Assembly: GCA_041398005.1 (NCBI GenBank)
Contig: JAWKVP010000013.1
Location: 1-64,000 of the forward strand
DNA length: 64,000 bases
From: JAGREO01 sp020446285
Lineage (GTDB): Bacteria; Pseudomonadota; Alphaproteobacteria; Geminicoccales; Geminicoccaceae
Direction: 5' to 3'
In this document: one piece after another, positions 18,051-25,888 of the stretch
Numbering within the stretch: position 1 is the stretch's first letter
How the letters are laid out: each line of letters begins with the position of its first letter
The notes under the pieces: model-generated
Databases searched by the model: none
Seen by the model: the letters and a program-made list of their open reading frames with translations, nothing else
What the model was told of the DNA's origin: nothing
Position numbers and translations under genes: made by a program

Positions 18051-19147
18051 TGCGTCGTATCGCGAGGGTCTTGCCGGGTCTGCTGCTGGTCTTGCTGTTA
18101 TGGCAGGCGCAGGGCGTCGCGCAGGAGGCGCGTCCGCTGGAGGATGCCGATTTCGCCGCGGCGAATGTCTCCATCGTCAAATCGCTCATTCTTCCCCTGC
18201 ACGAACAGTTCGCCCAGATGGCGGCAGCGAACGTGGCCGCGACCAACGCCTATTGCACGGCGGAGGTGCGGGATTTCGAACGTGTCGCCAATGCCTGGCG
18301 CGCATTGATGCTGACCTGGCAGAAGGTGCGGCTCTTCGCATTCGGGCCGATGATGGAGGGGTTCGGCCCCCATCGTTTCCAGTACTGGCCGGACAAGCGG
18401 GGAACCGGGAAGCGGCAGCTCCGCCAGGTGCTGGCGGGCCAGCCACCGGCGATGACCGATTCGGTCGAACTTGCCGATCAGAGCGTCGCCCTGACCGATC
18501 TGCAGGCGCTCGAGGCGGTACTGTTCGGGGGTGAAGCGCCGCAGCCCGGAGGGTATCGGTGTGGTTATGCGCTCGCGATCGCCAACCGTCAGGCGACGCT
18601 TGCCCGCGAACTGGAGCAGGCCTGGAGCGATCCCGAAAAGGGGTTTGCCGGGGAAATCGAAGCGGCCGCGGAGGGAACGGATCTCTACTACGATGCCCGC
18701 GAGGCCACCGCCGAGATTTTCACCGCCATGGCCGAAAACCTGGATTCCATCGTGGTCAACAAGCTCGAGGCGCCGATGGGCAGGACCATGGCCGAGGCAC
18801 GGCCGGCAGCGGCCGAGAATGACCTTTCCGGGCTGTCATTTGCCGACATCCGCGCCAATCTGTCGATCATTCATGCGCTCTACACCACACCGCTCGGCTT
18901 CGCCGACATGCTGGTCATCACCGGCAACAAGGCCCTTTCACAGGGGATCGAACGGGAGATCGATAATCTGATGGAGATGGTCCAGGCCTTCGAGATGCCC
19001 CTGAGCAGGGCCGTGACCGATCCGGGACAGCGTCCGGCACTCGATCGCTTTCTTGCCGGCGTCAAGGGCGTCCGGCTGATCTTCCATTCGACCGTTGCCC
19101 GCGAGCTCGATTTCGGTCTCGGATTCAACGCATCCGATGGCGACTGA
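18050..19147 (+). CDS. Second imelysin family protein
   Basis: A 365-residue exported protein starting MRRIARVLPGLLLVLLLWQA with a signal peptide ending near AQE. The imelysin fold is recognisable from the N-terminal helix with HEQFAQMAAANVA, the RFQYWPD block and the repeat half with ANLSIIHALYTTPLGFAD. Where the first copy has GYHAIE this copy reads LTDLQALEAVLFG, so the histidine of GxHxxE is missing and metal binding or peptidase-like activity may differ. The ATG overlaps the stop of the di-haem gene. A terminator is not obvious before bfd 106 bases downstream. Confidence 0.86.
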   Translation: MRRIARVLPGLLLVLLLWQAQGVAQEARPLEDADFAAANVSIVKSLILPLHEQFAQMAAANVAATNAYCTAEVRDFERVANAWRALMLTWQKVRLFAFGPMMEGFGPHRFQYWPDKRGTGKRQLRQVLAGQPPAMTDSVELADQSVALTDLQALEAVLFGGEAPQPGGYRCGYALAIANRQATLARELEQAWSDPEKGFAGEIEAAAEGTDLYYDAREATAEIFTAMAENLDSIVVNKLEAPMGRTMAEARPAAAENDLSGLSFADIRANLSIIHALYTTPLGFADMLVITGNKALSQGIEREIDNLMEMVQAFEMPLSRAVTDPGQRPALDRFLAGVKGVRLIFHSTVARELDFGLGFNASDGD

Positions 19148-19253
19148 GATGCCGATTGGAATGGTTCAATTTGGTCGGACAGGTGCAGGCGACTATTGAA
19201 GATGCAGGCGGGCTGCCGTTCGCTGACGTTCCCTGCAACAGCGGTTTTCGAGA

Positions 19254-19466
19254 ATGTACATCTGCCTTTGCAATGCACTGAAGGAACAGGCCTGCCATGA
19301 GGCGGCTGCGCAGCCGGGCACGCGAAACGCGGGCTGCGTCTATCGCAGGCTCGGTTGCAGGGTCCGTTGCGGTGCCTGCGTCAGCACGATGCAGGAAATC
19401 GTCGAACATGTTCAGGGCAATCCGAAGCCGGTGCCGCAACCTGCCGAAGCCGAAGCCGAAGACTGA
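19254..19466 (+). CDS. bfd: Bacterioferritin-associated ferredoxin
   Basis: A 70-residue [2Fe-2S] protein starting MYICLCNALKEQ. The four cluster ligands are C4, C6, C39 and C42, in the order CxC then CGAC near residue 40, matching Bfd, which binds bacterioferritin and reduces its stored ferric core to release iron. A Pro/Glu-rich tail follows. The Shine-Dalgarno region is weak. It stands directly upstream of bfr and inside the imelysin to DUF1513 cassette, so storage and surface acquisition of iron appear to be co-located. Confidence 0.93.
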   Translation: MYICLCNALKEQACHEAAAQPGTRNAGCVYRRLGCRVRCGACVSTMQEIVEHVQGNPKPVPQPAEAEAED

Positions 19467-19588
19467 TCTGCCCTGCAGCTTTTCCCGTTCAGATGAAACC
19501 ATCTGGACGATCAGGAAATGCGGCGAAACAACGGCCGACAGGCGTGTCGATGCCGTCAAATTCAACCGTCCCGGAGTTTGAAAACCAG

Positions 19589-20071
19589 ATGTACAATCAA
19601 AAAGAGGTCAAGGGCAATCCGGAGGTACTGGAAGCCCTGAACATTGCGCTCAAGGGTGAGCTTACCGCCATCAACCAGTATTTTCTTCATTCGCGGATGC
19701 TTGAGGACTGGGGTTTGCACAAGCGTGCCAAGGATGAATATGACGAGAGCATCGAAGAGATGCAGCATGCCGACAAGCTCATCAAGCGCATCCTCCTTCT
19801 GGGCGGCCTGCCCAACCTGCAGCAACTGGGCAAGCTGTATATCGGCGAAGATCTGAAGAACCTGATCGAGTGTGATTACCGTCTCGAACTCGAAGGCATC
19901 GCGCATTATCGCAAGAGTGCCGAACTCTGTGCGAAGCACGGCGATTTCGTCAGTCAGGACCTGATCAAGGAGATCCTCGCCGAAGAGGAGGAGCATCAGG
20001 ACCACAACAAGAGCGAACTCGACCTGATCGAACGGATCGGGATCCAGAACTTCGCCCAGTCGCAGATCTGA
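19589..20071 (+). CDS. bfr: Bacterioferritin
   Basis: A 160-residue iron-storage protein of normal family length. The four-helix ferritin fold is seen from LKGELTAINQYFLHSRML through EMQHADKLIKRILLLGGLPN and LAEEEEHQDHN. The haem ligand Met is M58 (EMQHAD, equivalent to M52 of E. coli), and ferroxidase ligands E24, E57 and H60 are present, with the later Glu and His in EEEEHQ. ATG 19589 was chosen because the family begins here; the frame is open upstream but its residues are non-homologous and overlap bfd. bfd precedes it by 122 bases and DUF1513 follows after four. Confidence 0.95.
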   Translation: MYNQKEVKGNPEVLEALNIALKGELTAINQYFLHSRMLEDWGLHKRAKDEYDESIEEMQHADKLIKRILLLGGLPNLQQLGKLYIGEDLKNLIECDYRLELEGIAHYRKSAELCAKHGDFVSQDLIKEILAEEEEHQDHNKSELDLIERIGIQNFAQSQI

Positions 20072-20075
20072 ACCG

Positions 20076-21179
20076 ATGCTGACCCGCCGCCAGCTGATAG
20101 CCCATGCCGGTGCTATAGCGGGCGGTACGGTGGCCTTCGCCTGCAGCCGGGATGCCGCCCGCGCTGATGGGACGGTCTTCATAGGCTGTCGTGGCGGGGA
20201 AGGGGGCGGCTATCGTCTGAGCGGTATCGGGGCGGATGGCCGCACCCGCTTCGACATGCCCCTTCCCGGTCGCGGGCATGATGTGACCTTTCACCCCGCC
20301 CGGCCGGAGGCCATCGTCTTCGCCCGGCGGCCGGGCACGTTCGCGATCCGCTTCGATTGTCGTGACGGTACACGTCTTGGCGAGATACGGGCTGCCGAGG
20401 GCCGCCACTTCTACGGCCACGGCGTATTCACCGCCGATGGCCACATTCTGGTCACCACCGAAAACGAATTCGCGACCGGCGATGGCCGGCTCGGTATCCG
20501 CGATCCGGGGGACGGGTACCGGCAGATCGGTGAATTGCCTTCGCATGGCATCGGTCCGCACGATGTCATGCTGATGCCGGACGCAAGGACGCTCGCCGTC
20601 GCCAATGGCGGTATCCGCACGCATCCCGACCGCGACCGCGAAAAACTCAACATCGCCGACATGAAGCCCAATCTGGCGCTGATCGAACTCGCTTCCGGCC
20701 GCCTTGTTGCCCGCTTCGAGCTTCCGGCGACCCTGCACCAGCTTTCCATCCGCCATCTCGACGTCGCCGCCGACGGCCGCATCGCCATTGCCATGCAGTA
20801 TGAGGGCGGCAAGAGTGACGCCGTGCCGCTGATCGCGCTGTGCGACGGCAATGGCCTGCGCTGTTTCGACGAATCCGCCGGATTGGCCCGCGCCTGGCGC
20901 CACTACACGGGCAGCATCGCCTTCGATGCCAGCGGCCGGGTTCTCGGGGTTACCGCACCGAGAGGCAACGCCGTATCGTTCTGGGACTGCGACGGCGGTC
21001 ATCTCCTCGTCTCCGCGAAAGCCGCCGACGTTGCCGGCATCGCCGCCGCCCGTGACGGTTTCCTTACGACCGGTCAAAAGATCGACAGCTGGTCGGCCGG
21101 TGCGACCGCATCGAAGGCATGGCCGGTCGAATCGGCCCTGCACACATGGGACAACCATCTGGCCGGCGGCTCCGCCTGA
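20076..21179 (+). CDS. DUF1513 domain protein (exported beta-propeller of the imelysin cassette)
   Basis: A 367-residue protein starting TRRQLIAHAGAIAGG, a Tat-like or lipoprotein-like leader with a Cys near residue 23. The rest is made of repeated beta segments such as GRHFYGHGVFTADGHILVTT and GIGPHDVMLMPDARTLAVAN, consistent with a seven-bladed propeller (COG3490). This family nearly always accompanies imelysin and di-haem oxidoreductase genes, so it belongs to the same surface iron system; its biochemical role is unknown. It starts four bases after the bfr stop, which places bfd-bfr within the cassette. Confidence 0.87.
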   Translation: MLTRRQLIAHAGAIAGGTVAFACSRDAARADGTVFIGCRGGEGGGYRLSGIGADGRTRFDMPLPGRGHDVTFHPARPEAIVFARRPGTFAIRFDCRDGTRLGEIRAAEGRHFYGHGVFTADGHILVTTENEFATGDGRLGIRDPGDGYRQIGELPSHGIGPHDVMLMPDARTLAVANGGIRTHPDRDREKLNIADMKPNLALIELASGRLVARFELPATLHQLSIRHLDVAADGRIAIAMQYEGGKSDAVPLIALCDGNGLRCFDESAGLARAWRHYTGSIAFDASGRVLGVTAPRGNAVSFWDCDGGHLLVSAKAADVAGIAAARDGFLTTGQKIDSWSAGATASKAWPVESALHTWDNHLAGGSA

Positions 21180-21315
21180 ACCGGCATTCTCCCCCGCCTG
21201 CGGACCCTTCCGGCCGGCATCGGGCCGGGCGGACAGTGGAGGTTCGCGAAATCCGTCCGGCGCTGACATGATGTCCGGCAATCCGGCTTTCCTGACACAC
21301 GGGGGATGAGGTTCG

Positions 21316-21891
21316 ATGAACAGGAATGTGCAACAGCTGGCGGAACATCTTCTGAAGACGGGCTATGATGGCCTGTCGATGAAGGAAAAGCGTGTTCTCA
21401 AGCGAATGGCGAACAGGCTGGCCATTTCCGAAAACATCAACGAGACCTTCCATGAACGCCTGACACTGGGCGAGCGTCTGGCCGACAGGGTCGCGGCATT
21501 CGGCGGTTCATGGACCTTCATCATCTCGTTCGGAATCGTTCTCGCCGTCTGGGTGATCATCAATACCGTCATACTTTCGGACAAGGCGATCTTCGACCCC
21601 TATCCCTTCGTCTTTCTCAATCTCGTCCTGTCCATGCTGGCCGCCGTGCAGGCGCCGGTCATCATGATGTCGCAAAACCGCCAGGCCAACAAGGACAGGC
21701 TCACCGCCACCAACGATTACGAAGTCAATCTGAAGGCGGAACTCGAGATCATGCAATTGCATGACAAGATCGACCAGATCCGCAATGAACAGCTTTCCGG
21801 AATCATCCGGCAACAGCAGGAACAGATCGTTCGGCTGAGCGCGGTGGTGGAAAGACTCGAAAGCGGTCCGCGGGGAAACACGGCATCGTAA
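21316..21891 (+). CDS. DUF1003 membrane protein
   Basis: A 191-residue protein with a cytoplasmic N-terminal helix pair, two membrane segments about residues 68-90 (WTFIISFGIVLAVWVIINTV) and 98-120 (VFLNLVLSMLAAVQAPVIMM), then the conserved MSQNRQANKDRL and DYEVNLKAELEI blocks and a coiled tail with QQQEQIVRLSAVVERLE. All are characteristic of DUF1003, whose role is unknown. It is monocistronic as far as can be seen, with about 137 bases on either side. Confidence 0.88.
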   Translation: MNRNVQQLAEHLLKTGYDGLSMKEKRVLKRMANRLAISENINETFHERLTLGERLADRVAAFGGSWTFIISFGIVLAVWVIINTVILSDKAIFDPYPFVFLNLVLSMLAAVQAPVIMMSQNRQANKDRLTATNDYEVNLKAELEIMQLHDKIDQIRNEQLSGIIRQQQEQIVRLSAVVERLESGPRGNTAS

Positions 21892-22027
21892 TCCATACAC
21901 GAGGATGACAACGGGAACGGCATGCGCGAGATCCGCGAAGCGCCATCGCGGCTATCGGCATTTTGTCGACAGACTGTTATGCAGGGGGCCCATTTGCAAG
22001 AAGTCAGTCTACGGAGAGTGAAACCCC

Positions 22028-23560
22028 ATGAGCACGTCAGCAGGCTTTGTACCCAGATCCCGGCATCTGATCGCCGGGGAATGGCTCGAAGGGCCATCGA
22101 CGTTCAGGTCGGAACCCGCACGAGGCGAGGGGTTCGACTATCCGGTCGGCACGCCCGAGCTCGTGAACAGGGCCTGCGAGGCCGCCGAGGAAGCCTTCGC
22201 CACCTATGGCTGGACCTCGCGCGAGGCGCGCGCGACGTTCCTCGACACCATCGCCGATGAGATCGAGGCCCGTGCCGACCAGATCACCGAGGTCGGCACC
22301 GCCGAGAGCGGGTTGCCCGAAGCGCGGTTGCAGGGCGAGCGTGGACGCACCACCGGACAGCTCAGGCTGTTCGCCGCGCATATCCGTGACGGTGCCCATC
22401 TCGATATCCGGCATGACGAGGCGCTGCCCGATCGCAAGCCGCTGGCGCGGCCGGACCTGCGCATGGTCCAGCGTCCGATCGGCCCCGTCGCCGTCTTCGG
22501 CGCCTCCAATTTCCCGCTCGCCTTCTCCACGGCCGGCGGCGACACGGCTGCGGCTCTTGCCGCCGGTTGCCCGGTCGTGGTCAAGGGGCATTCGGCCCAT
22601 CCCGGCACCAGCGAGATCGTCGCCCAGGCGATCGATGCCGCCATCCGCAAATGCGGCGTTCATCCCGGTGTGTTCAGCCTGATCCAGGGCGGCAAGCGCG
22701 ATGTCGGAACGGCGCTCGTGCAGCATCCGCTCATTCGGGCCGTCGGATTCACGGGCTCGCTGGGCGGCGGTCGCGCCCTGTTCGATCTCTGCGCCGGACG
22801 CCCGGAACCCATTCCCTTCTTCGGCGAACTCGGTTCGGTCAATCCCATGTTCCTCCTGCCCGAGGCGGTGAAGGCGCGTGGCAAGGCCATCGGCGAGGGC
22901 TGGGCCGGGTCGCTCACCATGGGTGCCGGCCAGTTCTGCACCAATCCGGGCATTGCCGTCGTCCAGAAGGGCCCCGAGGGTGACAGCTTCGTGCAGGCTG
23001 CCGCCGAGGCGCTGAAAGGCGTGCCGGGGCAGTGCATGCTCACCGACGGAATAGCCGCAGCCTATCGCGACGGCAAATCCCGCTTCGATGGCCGCAATGC
23101 GGTCGAGCCGGTGATGGTGACCGAGAGCGAGGGCCGCGAGGCGAACCCCAATCTCTACCAGACCGATATCGACAATTATCTGCAGGACCATGCGCTGAGC
23201 GATGAGGTCTTCGGTCCGCTCGGCCTCGTGGTCCGTGTGAACGGCCCCGATGAGATGAAGACGCTCGCGCAGGGCATGGAAGGCCAGCTCACCGCGACCT
23301 TGCAGATGGATGACGGCGATACGGCACTCGCCCGCGAACTCATGCCGATCCTCGAGCGCAAGGCCGGACGCCTGCTGGTGAACGGTTTTCCGACCGGCGT
23401 CGAGGTTGCCGACAGCATGGTCCATGGCGGTCCCTATCCGGCCTCGACCAATTTCGGCGCCACATCTGTCGGTACCCTGTCGATCCGCCGTTTCCTGCGG
23501 CCGGTCTGCTACCAGAATACACCTGAAAGCCTCCTGCCGGAGGATCTGCGCAACAGCTGA
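22028..23560 (+). CDS. Aldehyde dehydrogenase (NADP+), 2,5-dioxovalerate dehydrogenase type
   Basis: A 510-residue ALDH of the alpha-ketoglutaric semialdehyde dehydrogenase group, which finishes non-phosphorylating pentose, glucarate or hydroxyproline breakdown by making 2-oxoglutarate. Catalytic Cys304 lies in GAGQFCTNPG and the general base Glu267 in FFGELGSVNP. The cofactor loop GPVAVFGASNFPLAFSTAGG is typical of this subgroup. The gene stands alone with a strong hairpin after it. The sugar-acid dehydratase locus at 45-55 kb could feed the same pathway, but it is distant and the link is inferred. Confidence 0.88.
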   Translation: MSTSAGFVPRSRHLIAGEWLEGPSTFRSEPARGEGFDYPVGTPELVNRACEAAEEAFATYGWTSREARATFLDTIADEIEARADQITEVGTAESGLPEARLQGERGRTTGQLRLFAAHIRDGAHLDIRHDEALPDRKPLARPDLRMVQRPIGPVAVFGASNFPLAFSTAGGDTAAALAAGCPVVVKGHSAHPGTSEIVAQAIDAAIRKCGVHPGVFSLIQGGKRDVGTALVQHPLIRAVGFTGSLGGGRALFDLCAGRPEPIPFFGELGSVNPMFLLPEAVKARGKAIGEGWAGSLTMGAGQFCTNPGIAVVQKGPEGDSFVQAAAEALKGVPGQCMLTDGIAAAYRDGKSRFDGRNAVEPVMVTESEGREANPNLYQTDIDNYLQDHALSDEVFGPLGLVVRVNGPDEMKTLAQGMEGQLTATLQMDDGDTALARELMPILERKAGRLLVNGFPTGVEVADSMVHGGPYPASTNFGATSVGTLSIRRFLRPVCYQNTPESLLPEDLRNS

Positions 23561-23584
23561 GCGAAGTCGTTCGACAGCAGTCGC

Positions 23585-23611
23585 GCCGGCGGGGCGTCGA
23601 TCCCCGCCGGC
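23585..23611 (+). terminator. Hairpin after the aldehyde dehydrogenase gene
   Basis: Perfect arms GCCGGCGGGG (23585-23594) and CCCCGCCGGC (23602-23611) with a 7-base loop, 24 bases after the stop codon. No T-run follows, so it may be a weak intrinsic terminator or a 3'-end stabiliser. Confidence 0.55.
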
Positions 23612-23710
23612 AGCGGCCGATGCGGCCTTCTGTCCCTCCCGAATCGCTTCGGAGTTCGGCGGAAACAACGATACCCTGCATCCTGCGACCATCTTCGGGG
23701 AGGGAGGGGC

Positions 23711-25378
23711 ATGGCGTTTCTGGCGGATCCGATGTTCGCGCTTTTCCTGTCGCTTTCCGGCGGATACCTGATCGGCCGGATCAGTTTCGGGCCGGTCCAG
23801 CTCGGCGGCGTCTGCGGCACGCTTTTCGTGGCACTCGCCATCGGGCAGGTCGGGGTCTCCATCGGCGACGATCTCAGGAATGCCGCCTTCGCGCTCTTCA
23901 TATTCTCGCTCGGATTTACCGCCGGCCCGCAATTCTTCGCGAACGTCCGGGGAGGGTGGCGGTTCGGAATCTTCTCGATCCTCGAGGTCGTGACCGCGTT
24001 GTCGCTCACCCTGCTGTTCGTCGCGATCTTTCGTTTCGATGTCGGAACGGCCGCAGGGCTCTTCGCCGGATCGGCAACGGAATCCGCCGTCGTCGGGACC
24101 GCGAGCGAGGCCATCGCCCATCTCGACCATATCGAGGGCGACGTGACGAGATTGCAGGGCAACATCGCCACCGCCTACAGCCTGACCTACCTGTTCGGCA
24201 TGGTCGGAATCATCCTCTTCGCCTCGCAGGTGGCACCCTGGCTGATGCGGGTGAATCTCAGACAGGAAGCGGCCAGACTCGAACGGGAAATGGGCGGCGG
24301 CGAAGAGGGATCGAACAGTTTTCCGGTCTTCGTCGAACGCGCGTTCAAGGTCGGTGACCTCGCCGGGCGCAAGGTCCGCAGCATCGAGGAACAGTTCAAC
24401 TGGACGCTGACCATCCCGGCCATCCGCAGGGGTACGGAGATCGTTGCGGCCGGACTGGATTCGATCCTTGCCGAAGGCGATATCGTCTATGTTCGCGGCC
24501 GCCGGAACTCCGTTATCGGCCTCGGCCGGCAGCTCGGCGAGGAAATCACGCTGCCGCACGATTTCGGCTTCGAGGTCAAGACCCGCGACGCGGTTTTCGC
24601 CAATCCCGATCTGGTGGCGCAAAGCGTCGCCGATCTCGCGACGATCGTGCCGCCGGAAATGCGCCGGGGCATCTTCGTCACGCAGATCCATCGCATGGGG
24701 CAACGACTGGCGCCCTTGCCGAAAACGCGGTTGCAGCAGGGCGATATCCTCACGCTCTACGGTCCTTCCGAATTGGTCGACCAGGCGACGCGAAAGCTCG
24801 GGCCGGAACTGCCGGCGCAGGATTTCACGGATTTCGTCTTCCTCGGCCTCGGCATCGCGGTCGGCCTGTTCATCGGCAGCCTGAGTGCAACGGTGGGTGG
24901 CATCGAACTGACACTGGGCGGCGGTGGCGGCGCGCTCGTGGCCGGTCTCGTCTTCGGCTGGATCAACATGCGCCGGCCGCGTCTTGGCGCCTTGCCGGCG
25001 CCGGCGGCGAATTTCGCCAAGGAATTCGGTCTTGCCGTGTTCATCGCCGCCATCGGCCTGAAGACCGGACCGGATGTGATCGAGCAACTGAAAAAATACG
25101 GCCTCATCCTGCCGTTCATTGGCCTTGTCGTATCCGTCGGCCCGGCACTGGTCTCGCTGATCGTCGGCTACAGGTTCATGAAGATTCCCCTGCCCATCAT
25201 GCTCGGCGCGGTCGCCGGGCAGCATTGCAGCACACCGACCCTGCTGGCGGTGATGGAACGCACGGGCAATACCATCCCGGTCATCGGCTATACCGTGACC
25301 TACGCCATCTCCAATGTAATCCTGCCGCTGACCGGTCCCATCATCGTCACCCTCGCGGCGATGGTGGTTCCGGGGTGA
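23711..25378 (+). CDS. AspT/YidE-type transporter (aspartate:alanine exchanger family) with TrkA-C domains
   Basis: A 555-residue membrane protein. Membrane segments occupy about residues 5-180 and 375-555, and two soluble TrkA-C (RCK_C) regions lie between, about residues 205-370, with VGDLAGRKVRSIEEQFNW and GDILTLYGPSELVDQATR. The duplicated membrane domain motif is visible as FSLGFTAGPQFF in the first half and AAIGLKTGPDVIEQL in the second. The family exchanges or exports small anions; substrates are mostly unknown outside AspT. GGGAGGG precedes the ATG. It is convergent with the sarcosine oxidase operon, with only 24 bases between. Confidence 0.88.
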   Translation: MAFLADPMFALFLSLSGGYLIGRISFGPVQLGGVCGTLFVALAIGQVGVSIGDDLRNAAFALFIFSLGFTAGPQFFANVRGGWRFGIFSILEVVTALSLTLLFVAIFRFDVGTAAGLFAGSATESAVVGTASEAIAHLDHIEGDVTRLQGNIATAYSLTYLFGMVGIILFASQVAPWLMRVNLRQEAARLEREMGGGEEGSNSFPVFVERAFKVGDLAGRKVRSIEEQFNWTLTIPAIRRGTEIVAAGLDSILAEGDIVYVRGRRNSVIGLGRQLGEEITLPHDFGFEVKTRDAVFANPDLVAQSVADLATIVPPEMRRGIFVTQIHRMGQRLAPLPKTRLQQGDILTLYGPSELVDQATRKLGPELPAQDFTDFVFLGLGIAVGLFIGSLSATVGGIELTLGGGGGALVAGLVFGWINMRRPRLGALPAPAANFAKEFGLAVFIAAIGLKTGPDVIEQLKKYGLILPFIGLVVSVGPALVSLIVGYRFMKIPLPIMLGAVAGQHCSTPTLLAVMERTGNTIPVIGYTVTYAISNVILPLTGPIIVTLAAMVVPG

Positions 25379-25402
25379 GGGACGCCGGAAACACGACGCG
25401 AA

Positions 25403-25888
25403 CTATGCCATCGCGCGGATCTGCTCGCCGAGTGCACACCAGAAATCGCCTGCCGTGGAACGGGGTGTGAGAAGCAGTAGATCCTGCGGTGCCAGCCGGA
25501 GCAGGATGACGGGAATATGGTGCATGACCGTCCGCGAGGCGAGCCGGGCCGGTGCGGTTTCAAGATCGATCATGGAGAGGCGTTCGAGAAGAACGGAGAT
25601 GCGCTCGCCGGAAAGCCCGATGATTGCCCATGAGTCCGATTGATCGCTCACATATGATCCATCCGCCGCCGGTATGGCCCCTCCGCCACGGCTCAGCATG
25701 AAGCACTGATCGGCGCCGATGCGGGCGAGCCGGCCGTCTTCATGGTCGCACCATGTACCGGGTGCGGGCCAATGCGCCGGGGGTGTGCGGGTGGCGAGGG
25801 CGTGAATGGCAAGATCCGTGATCTCGCGGCAGTCGATGCCGTCAGCACGGATCGCCGGTTCGCCGATGACTGCTGTGGCCTCAAGCAC
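25403..25888 (-). CDS. soxG: Sarcosine oxidase subunit gamma family protein
   Basis: A 161-residue protein, last gene of the soxBDAG operon. Gamma subunits resemble the C-terminal part of aminomethyltransferase-like proteins; visible blocks are SRGGGAIPAADGSYVSDQSD, WAIIGLSGERISVLLERL and RTVMHHIPVILLRL. GTG 25888 was chosen because GGAG lies nine bases upstream and the residues before it are arginine-rich and lie inside soxA in another frame. It overlaps soxA by eight bases. The gamma subunit completes the heterotetramer that oxidises sarcosine to glycine with transfer of the methyl carbon to tetrahydrofolate. Confidence 0.82.
   Translation of the reverse strand: MLEATAVIGEPAIRADGIDCREITDLAIHALATRTPPAHWPAPGTWCDHEDGRLARIGADQCFMLSRGGGAIPAADGSYVSDQSDSWAIIGLSGERISVLLERLSMIDLETAPARLASRTVMHHIPVILLRLAPQDLLLLTPRSTAGDFWCALGEQIRAMA

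Noticed and set aside
18004..18534. A 176-codon plus-strand frame overlapping the second imelysin gene
   Set aside because: Arg/Gly-rich shadow in another frame of a gene with clear homology and signal peptide.
22037..25225. A 1062-codon open frame antisense to the aldehyde dehydrogenase and AspT-type genes
   Set aside because: Its translation is His/Arg/Asp-rich with no fold or motif and it mirrors the codon pattern of two well-supported genes. Such long antisense frames are common at this GC content.
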